Assembly (NCBI RefSeq): GCF_001625215.2
Contig: NC_030385.2
Location: 42,743,598 to 42,807,597 of the forward strand
From: Daucus carota subsp. sativus
Lineage: Eukaryota; Streptophyta; Magnoliopsida; Apiales; Apiaceae
Length of the DNA: 64,000 bases
Direction: 5' to 3'
The notes under the pieces are model-generated. The model was not told where the DNA came from. It made no database searches and was given only the letters and a program-made list of their open reading frames with translations. Each line of letters starts with the position of its first letter. The stretch's first letter is position 1. A program made the translations under genes and the position numbers. Positions 20,932-33,122 of this stretch are shown here, piece after piece.

Positions 20932-22289
20932 CTAGTTGAGAAACCGCGCGTTGCGGCGGCCTATAAAAATTATAATAATAATTCAATATTAATATTTGTA
21001 GAATGCAATAATTATATAATTGTCTATAAAAAATATATAAATGATTCAAAATTAATATTTGTAGGATAAAATAAATTTTATATTATAAAATCTTGATGTA
21101 ATACCAATACTAATATATAAAATTGCAAACTTGGACTATAATTCATGGTAAAAAAATAAGAATAAATTTCTATTTTTAAAGTAATCATGCTCTTATATTG
21201 TCACCTTCCTCCAATATTTTTGGATTGATTGTGCACAAAAACATATAACTTAAATCCGCAGGATAGCGGTGTATAACTACTCTTGCTTGTAACAACCTTT
21301 ATTTTTTAATACCGTATAAACAACCTTTACTTAAAAGTTGCTTGAACGGAGCAAACAGATAATGCATGAATAATATTTTCCTGTATACAAAGTAAATCCT
21401 ATAAAAATTAACAACAACAAACATGTCCGATGAACAAAACAAATATAAAAGAATAACCAACAAAAATACATCACTAATAGTTCATTTATTGTTATCATCC
21501 ATCAATATCATGTGAAGACTATATTCTTCTCCTATGTTTAGATTTGTCGACTCCCACATAGCGGTCTATAACTACTTTTACTTGCAACAACTTTTATTTT
21601 TTTAATACCGTATAAACAGCATTCACTTATCGTTGCAGAAGAACGACACCACCGAGTTATAAATCGAGCAAGAGAACTATCACCACAGAGAGGAAGGGTT
21701 GTGGTATCGAGAGAGAGGAGGTTGTGTTTAGATGATTCAAAACTCTACAACTTATTGGGGTATTTATAGGTGCAGAGAGACTTGTGTGCCACTCTTTCTC
21801 ATAATTAAATAATCTGAAACAAAATCAGATTAAAACTTTCAAGCTACTATATTCCATAAATAATCGGAAACAAAATTAGATTCCGAAACTTGCTTCTAAT
21901 ATATCTGAAACTAAAAAGTAATTTTAATTTTTGATAATTTCCATCCGAAAATTCCAAAAAATTGAAAAAAAATAGAACGGAGCGATGTGAGAGGCGCCAC
22001 CTACACGCCCTCGCTTTTCCTTTACACAGAAACAAAATCAGATTAAAACTTTCAAGCTAATATATTCCATAAATAATATGAAACAAAATCAGATGCTAAA
22101 ACTTGCTTCTAATATATCCGAAACTAAAAAAGGTATGATAAAACTTGCTTATAATATATCCGAAACTAAAAAAAATAGTTCTATTTTTTGATATTTTTCA
22201 TTCAAAAATTTCAGAAAATTAGAAAAATAGAACGGAGCGATGTGAGAGGCGCCACCTACACGCCACTCGCTTCTCCTTTATATAAGTAT
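20932..22289 (-). mobile_element. Non-autonomous Helitron A
   Basis: On the minus strand the 3' end reads CCGCCGCAACGCGCGG, a GC-rich hairpin, then TTTCTCAACTAG followed by T, the Helitron CTRR|T ending. The other end shows the TATATAAAGGAGAAGCGAG motif shared with the neighbouring copies. The inside is AT-rich, has no protein, and holds a 213-bp tandem duplication (units from about 21814 and 22027) plus a second repeated block (21262-21310 against 21555-21625, TATAACTACT...AATACCGTATAAACA). The 5' TC end is not clear. Confidence 0.65.
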
Positions 22290-22290
22290 A

Positions 22291-23529
22291 CTAGTGAAAA
22301 AAGCCGCGCTTCGCGGCGGCGTGATAAATTTTGATATGAATAAGTATTATAATAACATAGAAATTATTTGAGTCATCTTTCCGTTAAACATTTCACAAAT
22401 GAAAAATATTATAATTGGTATAAATATTTGTTTAAGTGGTTATCCTGTCAAACACAATACTAATAATAAAATTAGTTTGAACCTCCTTCCCGTCAAAGAC
22501 AATATTAATCCATAATTATTATTTTTATGATAAAATTAAATACTATAATTTAGATCAAAATTAGTTTGAGCCGCTCTCTTATCAAACACAATACCAATAA
22601 CAAAACATTATAATTTAGATATTAGTTTGAGTCGCCTTACTGCCAAACACATACTAATAAAAATTATTCTAATTATGATAAAATTAAAGATTATAATTGG
22701 ACAAAAAGTATTTTGAACTGTGGTCCCGTTTTAACAAAAATATATACTATAACATAGATAAAAAATTATTTTAGCCACTTTCCTGTCAAACATAATACTA
22801 ATAGAAAATTTATTATTATTTAGATAAAAATTAGTTAAGGCCGCCTCCCGTGCCCGTCAAACACAATACTAATCAACATTATCATAAAATCAATATATGA
22901 TTCCTATTTTATATGTATTATTTTATATGTTAATTATTTTTATTTTTTGACTCCTATTTATTAGTTTAAAATTATTATTCTTTTATGGTTCTAATATTTT
23001 TGGTATTAGTTTTTTAATGATTATTATCTTTACAATCTTTTATTTTCTATTCGAAATTTAAGAAAATTATAAGACTAAATCGGAAATAAAAATTGTACGT
23101 ATTACCTTACAAATCTTAAATATAAATTGTATTTTATCTATGATTATTAGTTTAAATAAATATAATCATATTCCTTTTGGCATTCCTAGATAATAAAAAA
23201 ATTGTATTACCTCTAGAATCCGAAAAAAAAAAGAATTATATTAACTTTTGAAATCCTTCAAGTTGATTTCTTTTAAACATAATCTTATTTCTTTTAGGAT
23301 TACTAAATAAGAAAAGAATTATGTCATCTTTAGAATTCAATAAGAAATATTAAATAAAAAAGAAAAGAATTGTATCATCATTAGAATTCAATAAGAAAAG
23401 AATTGTATCATCTTTAGAATTCTTGAATCTGATTTTTTAAATTACAACTATATTTTCTATCCGAAATTTAAGAAAATTCAGAAGACTGAATCGAGCAATT
23501 ATAGGACGCTCGCATCCTCCTTTATATAT
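22291..23529 (-). mobile_element. Non-autonomous Helitron B, copy 1
   Basis: The minus-strand 3' end has a perfect 6-bp hairpin with 3-nt loop (GCCGCG AAG CGCGGC, at 22303-22317), then TTTTTTCACTAG|T, a textbook Helitron terminus. The 5' end is the ATATATAAAGGAGGATGCGAGCG block at about 23529. The body contains repeated short blocks around CCGTCAAACACAATACTAAT. No helicase or Rep domain is present. Confidence 0.72.
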
Positions 23530-25127
23530 CGCGCTTCGCGGCGGCGTGTTAAATTTTGATATGAATTAGAATTATAATAGGATAAAAATTATTTTGAGTC
23601 ATCTTCCCATTAAACATATCACAAATAAAAAATATTATAATTTATAGAAAAATTTGTTTAAGTGATCATCCTGTCAAACACAATACTAATAATAAAATTA
23701 GTTCGAACCCCACTCCCGTCAAAGACAATATTAATCCATAATTATTATTTTTATGATAAATTAAATATTATAATTTAGATCAAAATTAGTTTGAGTCGCT
23801 CTCTTGTCAAACACAATACTTATAACAAAACATTACTCCCTCCATCCCATTGTAAGCGTCCTGTTTTGACTTATAACGGTCAAATTGACCAAATTTGACC
23901 AAGCATAAAAAACAAATTCATTATTATTTTGAAAAACTAAAAATTACATTTTATAGTATATTGTATGTATTTTATAAGGACATAATTTTTTTTACTTTTA
24001 AAAATTATATTATATGTGTAAATCTCAGTTAAAATTTGGTCAATTTAACCATTCAAAAGTTAAACAGGACACTTAAAATGGGATGGAGGAAGTATAATTT
24101 AGATATTAGTTTGAGTCGTTTTAGTGTCAAACACAATACTAATAAAAATTATTCTAATTATGACAAAATTAGAGATTATTTTAAATTGTGTAACAAAAAA
24201 ATATATTATAACATAGATAAAAAATTATTTTAGCGACTTTACCGTCAAACATAATACTAATAGAAAATTTATTATTATTTGGATAAAAATTAGTTTGGGC
24301 CGCCTCCCGTGCCCGTCAAACGATATACTAATCAAGAACCATTTACATTATCATAAAATCAATATATGATACCTATTTTTTATATATTATTTTATTTGTT
24401 AATTATTTTTATTTTTTGATTCCAATTTATTAGTTAAAAATTATTATTCTTTTATAAAAATTATTTTAGCGACTTTCCCGTCAAACATAATACTAATAAA
24501 AAAATTATTATTATTTAGATAAAAATTAGTTTGGGCCGCCTCCCGTGCCCGTCAAACACAATACTGATCAAGACCCATTTACATTATCATAAAATTAATA
24601 TATGATTCCTATTTTTTATATATTATTTTATTTGTTAAATTTTTTTATTTTTTGATGCCTATTTATTATTTAAAAGTTATTATTCTTTTATGGTTCTAAT
24701 TTTTGTTGCTATCAGTTTTTTTAATGATTATTATCTTTACAATCCTTTATTTTCTATTCGAAATTTAAGAAAATTATAAGAGTAAATCGATAATATAAAT
24801 TGTACGTATTACCTTACAAATCTTAAATATAAATTGTATTTTATCTATGATTTTGTTAGTTTGAATAAATATAATCCTATTTCTATTAGGATTACTAAAT
24901 AAGAAAAGAATTGTCTTATCTTTAGAATTCAATAAGAAATACTAAATAAGAAAAGAATTGTATCATCTTTAGAATTTGATAAGAAAAGAGTTGTATTAGT
25001 TTTAGAATTCTTAAACCTGAATTTTTGAATTATAACTATATTTTCTATCCGAAATTTAAGAAAAATCAGAAGACTGAATCGAACAATTCTAGAGACGCCC
25101 GCATCCTCCTTTATATATATATATTGA
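23530..25127 (-). mobile_element. Non-autonomous Helitron B, copy 2 (head-to-tail with copy 1)
   Basis: Starts on the minus strand with A|TCAATATATATATATAAAGG at 25127, the Helitron A^TC pattern. It ends at 23530 in the same hairpin arm (CGCCGCGAAGCGCG), but the final CTAG is missing because it abuts copy 1 directly. It carries the Stowaway element at 23836-24092 and a 236-bp internal tandem duplication (units near 24222 and 24458, marked by TTTTAGCGACTTT). Confidence 0.68.
23836..24092. mobile_element. Stowaway-type MITE nested in Helitron B copy 2
   Basis: Terminal inverted repeats CTCCCTCCATCCCATT and AATGGGATGGAGGAAG, flanked on both sides by TA, the Tc1/mariner Stowaway target. Length 257 bp, no coding capacity. 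The interior inverted blocks (GTCCTGTTTTGACTTATAAC against GTTAAACAGGAC) support a foldback shape. Confidence 0.85.
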
Positions 25128-25989
25128 TGACATTATGATATTGGTGGGTTTTATACCGTGGAGGTGATACAAAGTTCGGCCAGACTTGTGTATAATTATT
25201 GTTATTTTATTTTATTTGATATTAGTGATTTCTTAGTAATATTTACTTTTTTTTTTATTATAATAGGTGAATCCTGATACTCCTATTTAAAGCTTGGACA
25301 CATTTACAGAGGGATCAAATTACATGCTTGAAGTAAAATTTATAAGTTACCGTTATGAGCTAACAAAACACATGCATGGATGTTGAATAGGATGCTCAAT
25401 GCTGCCCATATGATGAGCTTTCCAATTGCAAAAACACATTCACAGATTGTAATAAACAAGTTAGCTGCTTGAGCAAAAAACATTTAACTCAAGTCTTAGA
25501 AATTACTTTTAAGGATATCAGGACATTAAATATTCCATGACAATTGAAGTGGACAAGGGCAAAAATAGGTTTCTTCTTCATACAGTTTCATTCTAAATCT
25601 AGAATGAACCAAGTCCTCCAAATACCAAGTGATCTATGGAATTTTTCACTCACAGTGCAGGCCCTAAAAAATCTAACAAGCGATCTCTAGATTTGTTCTC
25701 TCACAACGCCGACCCTAGATATTGGAGGACTTGGTCGAATTTTTAAAATAACTTTCATTTTCTAAGATTTTCTCGAAAAATAATTACTTTTTATATCAAA
25801 GTGGCAACCATATGTGTGTTTTCATGACCTCCTTTTGCAAGTCAATATGTTTTCATGACATGCTCTGCCTCGAGTGTTCCCAAAGTCTTCTGAACTCTTT
25901 GATTTTTTTTTCTTCAATTGTTGATTTGTTGGCACTAAGCAGGTCATTTTCAGCTCTTTATAGCTTGTTTTTAGTATCATCAGTCTCGA
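25128..25989. other. Non-coding stretch right of the Helitrons
   Basis: No gene recognised. A near-palindromic pair of short blocks (CTAGAATGAACCAAGTCCTCCAAATACC near 25599 and its inverse AGATATTGGAGGACTTGGTCGAATT near 25709) suggests a small decayed inverted element about 130 bp across. Confidence 0.35.
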
Positions 25990-26660
25990 CTACACTCACT
26001 TCTTAAGCAGCCTTCAATTCCAAATTCTTCCCTTCACTAACTTCTTTCAGCTTCTGATAATTCTTGATCAGCCTGAAAAATCTCTCAATAAAGGCATGAT
26101 AATCCACTTCTAAGGTTGTTATTCGTTTTAAACACTCACTTCTAACCATGCTAGTAATGTCCAACGAGTTAGTTAATTCTTCTGTGATCTGTGACACCAA
26201 TGCAGAGTTAATTCCAGCTGCAACATCCATAAACACTCAAGAGACTCTCTTGTGGTGTTCTAGGCACTTACCTTGGTTGTCTTATCTAAAACCGGTAGCA
26301 TCATATTGTTTTATAATTATCTCAAGTTCGGAATACTAGCTATCAACCTTTCTTTTAGAAAAATGAATGATCCTCATGACAAGCATCTCTCTTGGTTGTT
26401 AAAGTCTCAAGTCTATTTGTTAACATGGCGTCCAGGGTGACCAAGGTCTTCTTGAGCTCTTCAATTTTATTTTTCTTCTCAAATTGCTAATTATGCTCAT
26501 TTAATAAGAAGCCTCGAACTCCAAATTATTTCCTTCTGTAACTTCTTTCATCTTCCGACAATTCTCGATCAACCTGGAAAATTCCTCATAAAAGGCATGA
26601 TAATCCACTTCTAAGACCGTCCTTCATTTGAATTTCATCACTGCCGCTCCCAACAAAATT
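25990..26660 (-). pseudogene. Duplicated, decayed coding-like segment (coiled-coil type)
   Basis: The minus strand at 26236-26003 is open (SQITEELTNSLDITSMVRSE, RLIKNYQKLKEVSEGKNLEL), charged and likely helical. A second, diverged copy of the same stretch lies at about 26510-26640, sharing AAAGGCATGATAATCCACTTCTAAG and the block around it, offset by about 500 bp. Neither copy has a full gene around it. The family is not recognised; it may be the remains of a host gene or of a mobile element's accessory ORF. Confidence 0.4.
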
Positions 26661-27773
26661 CTTGTTCGCTCGGGACTTTGAAATTATAGTCTTTCCATAA
26701 ACCGAATCATATTTTGTCATTCATACAAATGAAAAAAAAATCTTATCATTCCATCCCCTCAGACCCTGCTCTAAGAACTACACATTGCCATATATTATTA
26801 AAATTGTTTGAGTTGTTTTGGGGGATTTTTATTATTCTGGAGATGGCTTTTGTTGATCGCATGCTTTGTTTGTTTCCGTGCACTATATTTCCTTCATGTA
26901 CAGATTGTTATCTTAAATAATGTAAACCCACGAAAAGGGTGGATCACATTGATAGACATGTTACATTACATGAACTTAAAAATGCAAGCCGAAATGCATT
27001 TGGTCCCCTAGGTATTAAAGCAACCAAGAAAAATCCGACAAGAGTAGCTCACCAAAGCTCCTACTTGAACTGCTCAAGGTTTTGATCAGCAAATCTGGAT
27101 TGGTTTGCATAGCCAAATTTATCAAACTCATCAGAAGATCCCATGCTACCACTTACATATTGTTCTTTTCTTCAATCCAACTGAGGACCACTTGATTTAG
27201 CTCTTGAACCAGAGTCACACAGGCAAAGCAATCTCCTATTCTCCTCTGCCCTTTCGCTTATGCAGTTGGACAAAGTATTATATTCGACCAACTTATACAT
27301 AAATATGTTTGAAATACGTATTTTTTTTTTTTTGTTAATAAAAGTGTTTGGAGTTTCTAAAGATCTCGGTGAATATTAAATTTTAAAATTAATTTTAAAA
27401 ATTCATACAAAATGTCTAAAATTCACTCCAACTAACAACATATGACATTTTACTTTTAAAGATATAAACAATCTATTTTAAAATTATTTAAATTATAATT
27501 TTTAATTTATTGAAAAGTAAATAATTTAAATTTAACCAAAATTGCCGTAAACCAGTAGATAACAGGGAAATTTACAAAAACATCCCCATTTTCAAATTTA
27601 TTTTAGCAATTGCGTTGCAAAATTACAACTGATGTTGCATACTATAATACTATATGAGTGCATCTCTATATTTTAAAATAAAATGTACAATTTAGATGTT
27701 TTTTCAAAAAAAAAAAATCATAGTTAATAATATGTAAGCTAACATATAATAATACACCGTACTTTATTTGATT
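26661..27773. other. Non-coding AT-rich stretch
   Basis: Only short chance ORFs. A T-run at about 27319-27333 and very AT-rich DNA from 27350 to 27770. Confidence 0.35.
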
Positions 27774-27781
27774 ACCAGACG

Positions 27782-28497
27782 TAGGGATGGCAATCGGGTC
27801 GGATCGGGTCGGGTTTCATGAAATCCATATCCAATCCGTTATATTTCGGATCGGGTTCGGGTTTGGATATTAAAATGTAAAATCCAAATCCAATCCGTCG
27901 GGTTTTTTCGGGTTTCGGATCGGATTCGGGTTTCAACCGGATATCTTAAAAAAAAAAATTAAAAATTATAAACATGTCTGAACTATGATAATTAAGTATT
28001 TTTTTTTCAAAATTAAGATTATTGGATTGGATTTTATTGGTTTAAATTAGAATAATATAAACTTAAACCATATTAATTTTCATTATTACCAATATACAAT
28101 ATATTTTATACAATATATTATTAATGAAATATTTGTCTTAAATAGAAATCCTTATTCCTTTAACCTAGTCTATTGATATTGAGAGTATTATATTACATTC
28201 ATCCAAATAATTAAATATAAATATGTTATATATATAGACACACACACATTCATATTAAATTATTTATAATATATATATAATATTCGGGTTTTTTTCGGGT
28301 TTCGGGTTCGGATCGGGTTCGGATAGGATTTCGGGTTTCGGATCGGGTTTCGGATCGGTAGAGGTCATATCCATATCCAAATCCAAAAAATTTCGGGTAA
28401 AAAATCAAATCCAAATCCAAAAATTCGGGTTCGGTATATCCAAAAATTCGGGTTTCGGATCGGGTATCCGTCGGATCGGATTATTTTGCCATCCCTA
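27782..28497. mobile_element. Non-autonomous hAT MITE with perfect 8-bp target duplication
   Basis: Terminal inverted repeats TAGGGATGGCAA and TTGCCATCCCTA, both followed inward by GGATCGGGTTTCGG-rich subterminal repeats. The flanks are ACCAGACG at 27774-27781 and at 28498-28505, an exact 8-bp duplication as made by hAT transposases. The 716-bp body is AT-rich with no protein. The many short repeats near both ends resemble the subterminal transposase-binding repeats of hAT elements. Confidence 0.92.
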
Positions 28498-28505
28498 ACC
28501 AGACG

Positions 28506-28918
28506 GATTTAGGAATATTGTTGTCTTGTTCACATTCTTTTATTCGATTACTGGGCAGGAACATCATTCTCTTGCTCTGTTCCATCAGACCATCACCAAC
28601 AAAGTGATAACAAATACTTCTTCCGAAAAATATAAAAAAAAAAAAGAAATAATGAAATCAAAAACTGCTAATTAAAGTGTGACTTTAACCAAAAGAGAAA
28701 TAACATAATCAGGATTAACAAAATTTCATCTGCAGAACTGAACTACAATATAAAATTAACAAGCAACAGAAAGTAGTATATCACATTGCAACTCCCTCAA
28801 GTTGTAAGGTCAATGTTCTATAAATGTAAGAGAGCAGCATCTGAAGTTGGAAAGTAAAGTTACTACAGGCCAGAACTATAGAGAAACAGCAACTGGATGT
28901 GAATGCAGGAATTTGTAG
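28506..28918. other. Gap between the two hAT elements
   Basis: No gene recognised. Confidence 0.4.
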
Positions 28919-28926
28919 GTAGATGG

Positions 28927-29334
28927 TAGGGCTGTAATTCGAGTCGAGCCGGACGAGTTTCGAACCGAGCCTAATTCGAGCCAACTTTAATCGAGCCGAG
29001 CCGAGCCGGCTCGATTAACTAATCGAGCCTGAATCTTTGCCCGAACTCGACTCGGTTAATTTCACGAGTCGAGTCGAGCCGGCTCGTTTAGCTAAACGAG
29101 CCGGTTTTAACGAGCCGAGCGAGCCAGCTCGTATAATTTTACACTTAATCGAGCCCAAACCTCTACCCGAACTCGGTTCGTTTAATTTCACGAGTCGAGC
29201 CGGCTCGTTTAATTAAACGAGCCGAAACCTTTACTCGAACTCGGCTCGTTTCACGAGTCGAGCCGACCCGAGCCCACTTAAACGAGTTCGAGCCGGGCGA
29301 GCTCGCGAGCCGCCCGACTCGAATTACAGCTCTA
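28927..29334. mobile_element. Second non-autonomous hAT-type MITE with perfect 8-bp target duplication
   Basis: Ends TAGGGCTGTAATTCGAGTCG and CGACTCGAATTACAGCTCTA are near-perfect inverted repeats (one mismatch). The flanks are GTAGATGG at 28919-28926 and at 29335-29342. The 408-bp interior is a dense run of GAGCCGAGC / GGCTCG units, unlike the AT-rich surroundings. No coding capacity. A different family from the element 430 bp to its left. Confidence 0.9.
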
Positions 29335-29342
29335 GTAGATGG

Positions 29343-29676
29343 ACATGGACTAGTACGGGGATCGATAATATCTGTCTGAAATGCGAGTGATAAACCTAAC
29401 TTATGTGGTAACTGAGAGAGGAACTATCCCTAATACATTCTAAGCATAATAAGAGCAAACCTAGATCATACAGAAGGCGACCCTCGAGTATTCACACAAC
29501 CTCGCTCCCATAATTACAGCACATTAGTCCTTGGTTCTATACATACAGTTCTAAATCTATCTACAACTAGTAGAGCAGAAATTTGACCGTAATTGGATAA
29601 ACCATGCAAGCATCGTATTTGACAAAAGGTAATGTTTATCTGCTCTAGCCACATCGATTCACCGGATGTTTATATT
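29343..29676 (-). other. 3' flank of the bZIP gene
   Basis: Probable 3' UTR of the AREB/ABF gene; nothing else seen. Confidence 0.35.
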
Positions 29677-32600
29677 CTACCAAGGTCCTGTCAGGGTCCT
29701 CCTCAAGCATAGCCTTTTACCTCCCCATGGGTATTTCATCTTCTCCGGCGCCTGTTGATGAAAAGGATATGAATGATGAATATACTAACTTACAAGCAAC
29801 TGATAAATGTTTAAAGTTAATTATACTAGGGGGGGATTTGAAAAATAAGAAACAATCAATTTTCACTGAAGTAGGATCATAAAAGTAGACTTGCAAGACC
29901 TGCTGTAATTGTGCACTTGCCAGGAACCGATATACATTCAACATGCACCTTTCGCGATCTGATTTTCTAGACCTGGGAACCTCAAACACCAGATTACTAG
30001 ATTTTATTGCCTCCTTACTATTTTAAACTTCATCTATTCATTATATCTTAATGATCAATTAATGCTAGCATAAAGAAGGCCCAAAATGTGTAGCAAAACT
30101 ATACTAAGAAGATACGGTGATTATTTGGACATCTGTACCAAAAGTGTAAACTACACAAGAAACAGAATGCAGATCATATTTTATTATTCTGACATACTCT
30201 TAGTTTCTAAAGCCCAAGACCGACTGGTAGTATTGAGGTTATCAGAATGAAATAAATTCTACCTTTTGAACAACACCTACTATATACGAATACGTGGAAT
30301 GCAAACTGAGAGATATCAATCAATAGATAAATATTAACAAGAATAATTGACGGTTAAAGATATGCCAAACTTTGTAACATGCTCAATCATACTCACACAA
30401 GTTCATCTAGATCATTAACATATTTACTAAACAGGACTTTTAGCTCACAATTTCTTGGTGTTTCAAAGTAAAACGGCATTGGATAATCATTTGACGCCTA
30501 TGATGGATGATACAAGATAATCAAATATGCAGCTGCTGACATTTGGCGGCATCTTAAGTCCAGCACTATACATTGTTTATTGTTACTGTAGACTTGTACA
30601 AGCACGAAACAATAGATAAATAACTAGTCAAAAAGTCAATTTACCTGATTTTTCTGCATTTCTTTGAACTTTTTCTGCAGAAATTAAGAAGATGAAATAA
30701 AAGTTAATTTGCTGACTATGTACTATTTGAACAACACAAGTTATTGACTTTGTCACTAAATACCTGTTTTTCCTCTAAATCTATAATAACTTTTTTAAGC
30801 TTTGCAACTTCTGCTTCCAATTCTAGAGTATAAGCCTGCAAAAGATCCCCCAGAGTAAATAAATCCGACATTATTATTTTCTTAAACAATAGTATTATAT
30901 GTTGTCAGCATGGTGATTTGTATCACAATAGCGGGTGCACAGAGTACGAATGATTTATCAGTGAAAGAATTACAAAATAATCATGTCAAGGGCTCCAACA
31001 AGTTTCATGAAACAAGTCGAAGTTAATGAAACCCACTTATAACCTATAGCTAGCCTGAAGACCGTATGTTTGCTAAACAGTATACCTAGTAGAGACAATG
31101 TCAATATTCTTAAAATAAAACATTCAATGTATCTGTTTTGATATTCGAAGCATTGAGAGAATTCAGAAGAAAGCACTAACTTCTTAAAATAATTATCTTA
31201 ACCATATGCTACGTCAATGCTTTCGTAGGTCAATTTTAGTCATCACATATATCATTTCATAGCCATGCTTTCATCTCACAGTCGATGCAGAAAAACTTGG
31301 GTACACAGACGCCCCGCTTTAAAGTGGATTAATATATGTCCTGATCTGTTTTGGTTGATAAAAAGATGCAAACTAAAATAATCAATAAATGCCCCGGAAG
31401 ATAGAATGCTACAAACATACCAAACATTTGGGGGTTAGGTGTATCGAGTATCGACTTGATATGGGTACACCAGATTACTTCCTTTTTTATATTTTTGTTT
31501 TCTGGAGGTCACAGGGAAGTTGGTTAAAGATCATCTAAGACAGGAAAATGAAGTACATCAAAGGACTCCTCACACTAAATAAAGTCAACAGATTTATTAT
31601 AAATTATTGTTCCCGGTGCAAATATTAGCTCTCTAAATATATTAACCATGCAGAGGGAGAACCTAAACCTCCTCAGTAAAATCTGATAGCATCATGTATA
31701 ACACAAACTAGTACTTATAAATGTGTGTTAGTGTCGCACTAAGGCGAGAACGGGGAACAGTGAGAACAATTGATCCAGCAATTCTAAAATTTGCAGGACA
31801 ATCTGTACAAAAAGTGCAAGACACGTGCTTAACAATAGTTCTGCGTGTTCTCACGCTAAAATATTCTCACCTGAGGCAAGCCTATAATATATACATATGC
31901 ATAATGCAATGAAACAAAAAATGCCAATTCAATTGAATAGTAACTGTAATAGTTTAACATATTATATAAAGGTTAATTATCTTATAATGATGTTTTAACA
32001 TATCACCTGTTTCCGAGCTCGTGACCTAGCAGCAGATTCCCTGTTTTTGATCATTCTCTTTCGCCTTCTTTCCACTACTTTTTCCAAAACACCACTAGGT
32101 TTCCTTCCACGTGAACCTTCATTAAATGCATAAGGAGAAGGTGAAAATGATGAGGTGTCCACATCACTCTTAGTGATCACGTTTGGCATAAGCTGGGTTT
32201 TAGGAGATCCTATTGCAATCGTTGTAGCTCGAGGAGCTATATTAGCCATGCCCATTGCACCACTCTGTATTACACGATTTTGAGCTAGAGAATTGCTAAT
32301 GGAATGATCAGTCATTCCAACAGCTGGACCTCTTGTTCCTGGACTTGCAAGCTGCGAATTGTTTACTAGATTATTAGGAGAGGAAAAAGCTACAGTTGCT
32401 TGTTTGGGGAAAAGAGGTTGCTGTCTTTGCTGCTGTTGCACTTGTTGCTGAGACATGATGCCGCTTGCACTCAAAGCTATATTGGAAGATAAATGTGAAG
32501 CTACATTATTGTTCTCTATAATTTGATTGTTCAAAGATGCATGGTTTCTTGCTGGTTGCTGAAAACTAAAAGCCAATCCAGCATTATTATTATTCTCTTG

Positions 32601-33122
32601 TGAAATCTCACCATAATATCCACCATTGTTTGATCTTTCAGTTGGAAGAGTAGCTTCTCCCACTACCCCTGCTTTAGACAAAAATTCCTCCAGCGTCATC
32701 TCTCCCAAAGTTCCTTGCCTCTGTAGTAAGTTTGCTCCACCGCTCCCATTACCGTTTCTATCACCTTCTTTCAGCAGGTCTTTCAAAACTTCATCAACAG
32801 TTTTCTGACTAAGTGTCCGCGGTAATGATAAAGAACCCTGTTTTTGCAAGTTTCCACTAGATACTGAAATCCCTTCTCCAAACCCACTGGAGGATGCGAT
32901 AGGTTGAGCCCCATCGGATGTCCAAATATTCTTTAAAAACTCATCCATATTCATTGATCCAAAATCCTTCCCAGCACCACTAAAGGTACTCTGCAATTCA
33001 TCAAAGGTCAACGAATAAAGAGATGATTGCCCAGCCAAAGAGAAATTCCCTGCTGGCTTGGCGCCACTGCCTTCAGGCTGTGATGGGTCCCCAATGTTCT
33101 TGAAATTTATGTAAGAACTCAT
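29677..33122 (-). CDS. ABF2: AREB/ABF-type bZIP transcription factor (ABA response)
   Basis: Four coding exons, 33122-32007, 30835-30764, 30674-30645 and 29751-29677, all joined at phase 0, give 430 residues. The conserved SnRK2 target regions are visible: C1 near 34-45 (SLYSLTFDELQ), C2 near 93-118 (QKQGSLSLPRTLSQKTVDEV), C3 near 135-152 (RQGTLGEMTLEEFL) and C4 at the extreme C-terminus (KRLCLRRTLTGPW). The basic region is near 349-372 (ERRRKRMIKNRESAARSRAR), and the leucine zipper begins in exon 2 (AYTLELEAEVAKLKKVI). A poly-Gln stretch lies mid-protein. These factors are nuclear, bind ABRE (ACGTGGC) sites, and are activated by ABA-SnRK2 phosphorylation. The intron inside the zipper region is 1.2 kb. 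The closest subgroup is ABF2/ABF3/ABF4 (AREB1/2); the exact orthologue is not certain, so the symbol is provisional. Confidence 0.93.

Noticed and set aside
24036-24233. 65-residue ORF
   Set aside because: Lies across the end of a Stowaway element and Helitron body; chance ORF in AT-rich DNA.
20932-25127. CRISPR-like or satellite interpretation of the repeated CCGTCAAACACAATACTAAT blocks
   Set aside because: Spacing is irregular and the units lie within Helitron bodies in plant nuclear DNA; not a CRISPR array.
29717-29989. A 90-residue minus-strand ORF at the 3' end of the bZIP gene
   Set aside because: It is mostly the last intron; the true last exon (29751-29677) uses another frame to give the conserved LRRTLTGPW end.
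32401-32460. Glutamine-coding CAA/CAG run as a possible microsatellite expansion
   Set aside because: Short and interrupted; ordinary poly-Gln of AREB/ABF activation regions.
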